The notes beneath the pieces were generated by a model. It had not been told where the DNA came from. It saw nothing but the letters and a program-made list of their open reading frames with translations, and did not search any database. The position numbers and the translations under genes were made by a program. Shown here piece by piece: positions 4,007-5,621 of a DNA stretch of 5,621 nt. The DNA comes from Cryomorphaceae bacterium (GTDB taxonomy: Bacteria > Bacteroidota > Bacteroidia > Flavobacteriales_G > Salibacteraceae): positions 1-5,621 of the forward strand of contig PXEK01000326.1 of the NCBI GenBank assembly GCA_003564735.1, given 5' to 3'. Positions within the stretch are counted from its first letter, which is position 1, and every line of letters starts with the position of its first letter.

Positions 4007-5621
4007 ATGAAAAAGGCATTATTTTTCGGCGCTTTGATTCCGCTCATTTTGGCCACACTGTTTTCCGTAAACAATGCGCGAGCCAGTCATATTTCGGGCG
4101 GCAACTTTGAATGGACTTGTTTGGGACCTGATACTTTTTTAATCCGCCTACGACTATTTAGAGATTGCGGCGGAGCTACCTTGACCAGTCCGCCCGCCGT
4201 TCAGTTCAATTCTCCTTGCGGGTCTTTCAATCAGCATTTTACAAGGGTAGGCGGTATAGTTGAAGTCTCGCAGCTTTGCCCCTCTCAATTACCCAACAGT
4301 ACCTGCAATAACGGATCACTGCCCGGCATGGAAGAACATGTTTTTGAAAGTGTAGTCATTTTCCCCCAACCTTGCTCTTTATGGACAATGAGTGTCAATA
4401 TCTGTTGCAGGAATACCCAGAGGTTGGGGAACATCACGGGCGGACCTTTTGAGCTCCACGCGCAAATCAATACGACGGGAGGTGCGGGAAACTGTCCTAA
4501 TAACTCGCCCATATTTAGTGCAACCCCTATTCCGTACGTATGTGCTAATCAACAGGTTTTTTTTAGTCCAAACGTTCACGATCCTGACGGAGATTCTTTA
4601 GTTTATTCTGTGGTTGTTCCCCAACCCTCGCAAGTGAACTACTCACCGGGTAACCCCTCAGCTCCTTTTGGCACTCACATCCCGTATTCTTTCGACCCTA
4701 CCACGGGGCAAGTGGTTTTCACTCCGGATATTGCCATGGTTTCCTCCGGCCCTGCTCAAGCACTCGTAATCAGGGTTTGCAAGTATCGCAACAATCTTCT
4801 GTTGGGTTGTGTTGATAGGGACTTTCAATTCGTTATTCAAATTTGTAACAACATTCAACCCACATTAAGAGATTCGGGGTTCACCGATTTACGTGGTCAT
4901 CACAGTCTGCTCGACTCCACCCACCTCACCGTTTGTGAGGGCAACAGGCTGCAATTTGATTTAGTCTTCATCGACTCCCTCCACCCCAATCAATCTTACG
5001 GCGACTCTATCACCCTCACCACCAACATCGCCAACGTATTCCCGGGTGCCAACATTCAAGTAAACAACGGCAATCCGGCAATCATCTCATTTGATTGGGT
5101 CGCTTCGGCGGGAGGTGCCTCTACTCGCAGTTTTACCGTGAGTTTGGAAGATGACGCATGCCCCATTCCGGGCATCGGAGCTTACAACTTTACCATATCG
5201 CGCCTTTTCGGGACATTTGGTCCTGATGCATATATTTGCAATGATGCGCCTGACTCCGTGCTTCTTCAAGGTTTTGGAGGAAATCAATTTTATTGGTCCT
5301 CCATTTCCGGAACTCCCATCAACATAGGCCAAAACTTTTCAGATACTACCGGTACAAACGGCGCCGTTGTTTGGGCTAAACCCGACACCACCACACAATA
5401 TCTGGTACAATCCAACCTAATTTCGGCATGTGACAACTTCGATACCGTTACCGTTCATGTCAACAACTTTCAACTCAACACCGGCGACACAACGCTATGT
5501 GCGGGAGATACACTTGAGGTAGATATTCACGCGCCGTTTTTTAACGCCACTTTAGCTAATCACGTTACTTGGACCCCCTCCCAAAATTTGAATGACCCCA
5601 ACAGCCTGTCTCCCAAAATAC
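4007..5621 (+). CDS. Secreted modular cell-surface protein (N-terminal part, cut by window edge)
   Basis: The frame is open for 538 codons from ATG 4007 to the window end with no stop. Residues 1-26 form a Sec signal peptide (MKK, hydrophobic core, ARA cleavage site before SHISGG). The mature N-terminus follows a pattern known from large Bacteroidota extracellular proteins: SHISGGNFEW (27-36), LFRDCGG (50-56), a cysteine-rich part with NICCRN (131-136), PVPY-like IPYVC (175-179) and HDPDGDSLVY (191-200). Downstream come beta-rich, Ig-like or PKD-like units, for example YICNDAPDSVLLQG (409-422), TTQYLVQSN with DTVTVHVN (462-486), and TTLCAGDTLEV (495-505) with VTWTPSQNLNDP (520-531). Such proteins usually end in a type IX secretion or gliding-associated sorting domain, which would be outside the window. 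The likely role is as an adhesin or surface structure. GC is about 52% in a counted line, like the repair genes and unlike the region before it. The start is well supported by the signal peptide. Confidence 0.88.
   Translation, partial: MKKALFFGALIPLILATLFSVNNARASHISGGNFEWTCLGPDTFLIRLRLFRDCGGATLTSPPAVQFNSPCGSFNQHFTRVGGIVEVSQLCPSQLPNSTCNNGSLPGMEEHVFESVVIFPQPCSLWTMSVNICCRNTQRLGNITGGPFELHAQINTTGGAGNCPNNSPIFSATPIPYVCANQQVFFSPNVHDPDGDSLVYSVVVPQPSQVNYSPGNPSAPFGTHIPYSFDPTTGQVVFTPDIAMVSSGPAQALVIRVCKYRNNLLLGCVDRDFQFVIQICNNIQPTLRDSGFTDLRGHHSLLDSTHLTVCEGNRLQFDLVFIDSLHPNQSYGDSITLTTNIANVFPGANIQVNNGNPAIISFDWVASAGGASTRSFTVSLEDDACPIPGIGAYNFTISRLFGTFGPDAYICNDAPDSVLLQGFGGNQFYWSSISGTPINIGQNFSDTTGTNGAVVWAKPDTTTQYLVQSNLISACDNFDTVTVHVNNFQLNTGDTTLCAGDTLEVDIHAPFFNATLANHVTWTPSQNLNDPNSLSPKI

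Noticed and set aside
1..5621. CRISPR array, tRNA or rRNA genes
   Set aside because: No regularly spaced direct repeats, cloverleaf-like sequence or rRNA signature was seen on either strand.

Overview
The window most likely comes from a member of the Bacteroidota (Flavobacteriales/Chitinophagales-like). The evidence is the pairing of a ligase-associated exonuclease with an ATP-dependent DNA ligase, and a large secreted surface protein of the 'SHISGG / DPDGDSLVY' type that is characteristic of that phylum. No database could be consulted, so this is a family-level judgement.

Positions 1-1499 (minus strand, about 55% GC in a counted stretch) hold two core repair genes in one transcription unit. 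These are a metallo-beta-lactamase-fold, ligase-associated DNA exonuclease (477-1499) and the first 160 codons of an ATP-dependent DNA ligase (480 down to the window edge). They overlap by 4 bp through an ATGA stop/start junction, so translation is probably coupled. They plausibly act together, one trimming DNA ends and the other sealing them.

Positions 1500-1734 are a divergent intergenic region with a candidate minus-strand promoter, two G-rich stretches and an 11-bp perfect inverted repeat. It leads into an AT-rich gene (1735-2751, about 33% GC in a counted stretch) for a 338-residue protein with an N-terminal helical/coiled-coil region, two membrane helices and a conserved-looking soluble tail. 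Its function is unknown. Its composition suggests acquisition from elsewhere.

Positions 2752-4006 (1.25 kb) carry no convincing intact gene but are not featureless. They contain a decayed lipoprotein-like reading frame with three in-frame stops (about 3053-3361), a roughly 60% GC island with a 24-bp palindrome and a 55-codon minus-strand ORF (about 3380-3615; possible dispersed repeat), a promoterless C-terminal-like reading frame (3669-3821), and repeated copies of TTATCGG/CCGATAA. The stretch looks like an accessory or graveyard region between conserved loci.

Positions 4007-5621 (plus strand) hold the N-terminal 538 codons of a secreted, cysteine-rich modular surface protein with a clear signal peptide. 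The frame is open to the window edge. It is probably exported through Sec and then handled by a type IX secretion system, but the sorting domain would lie beyond the window.
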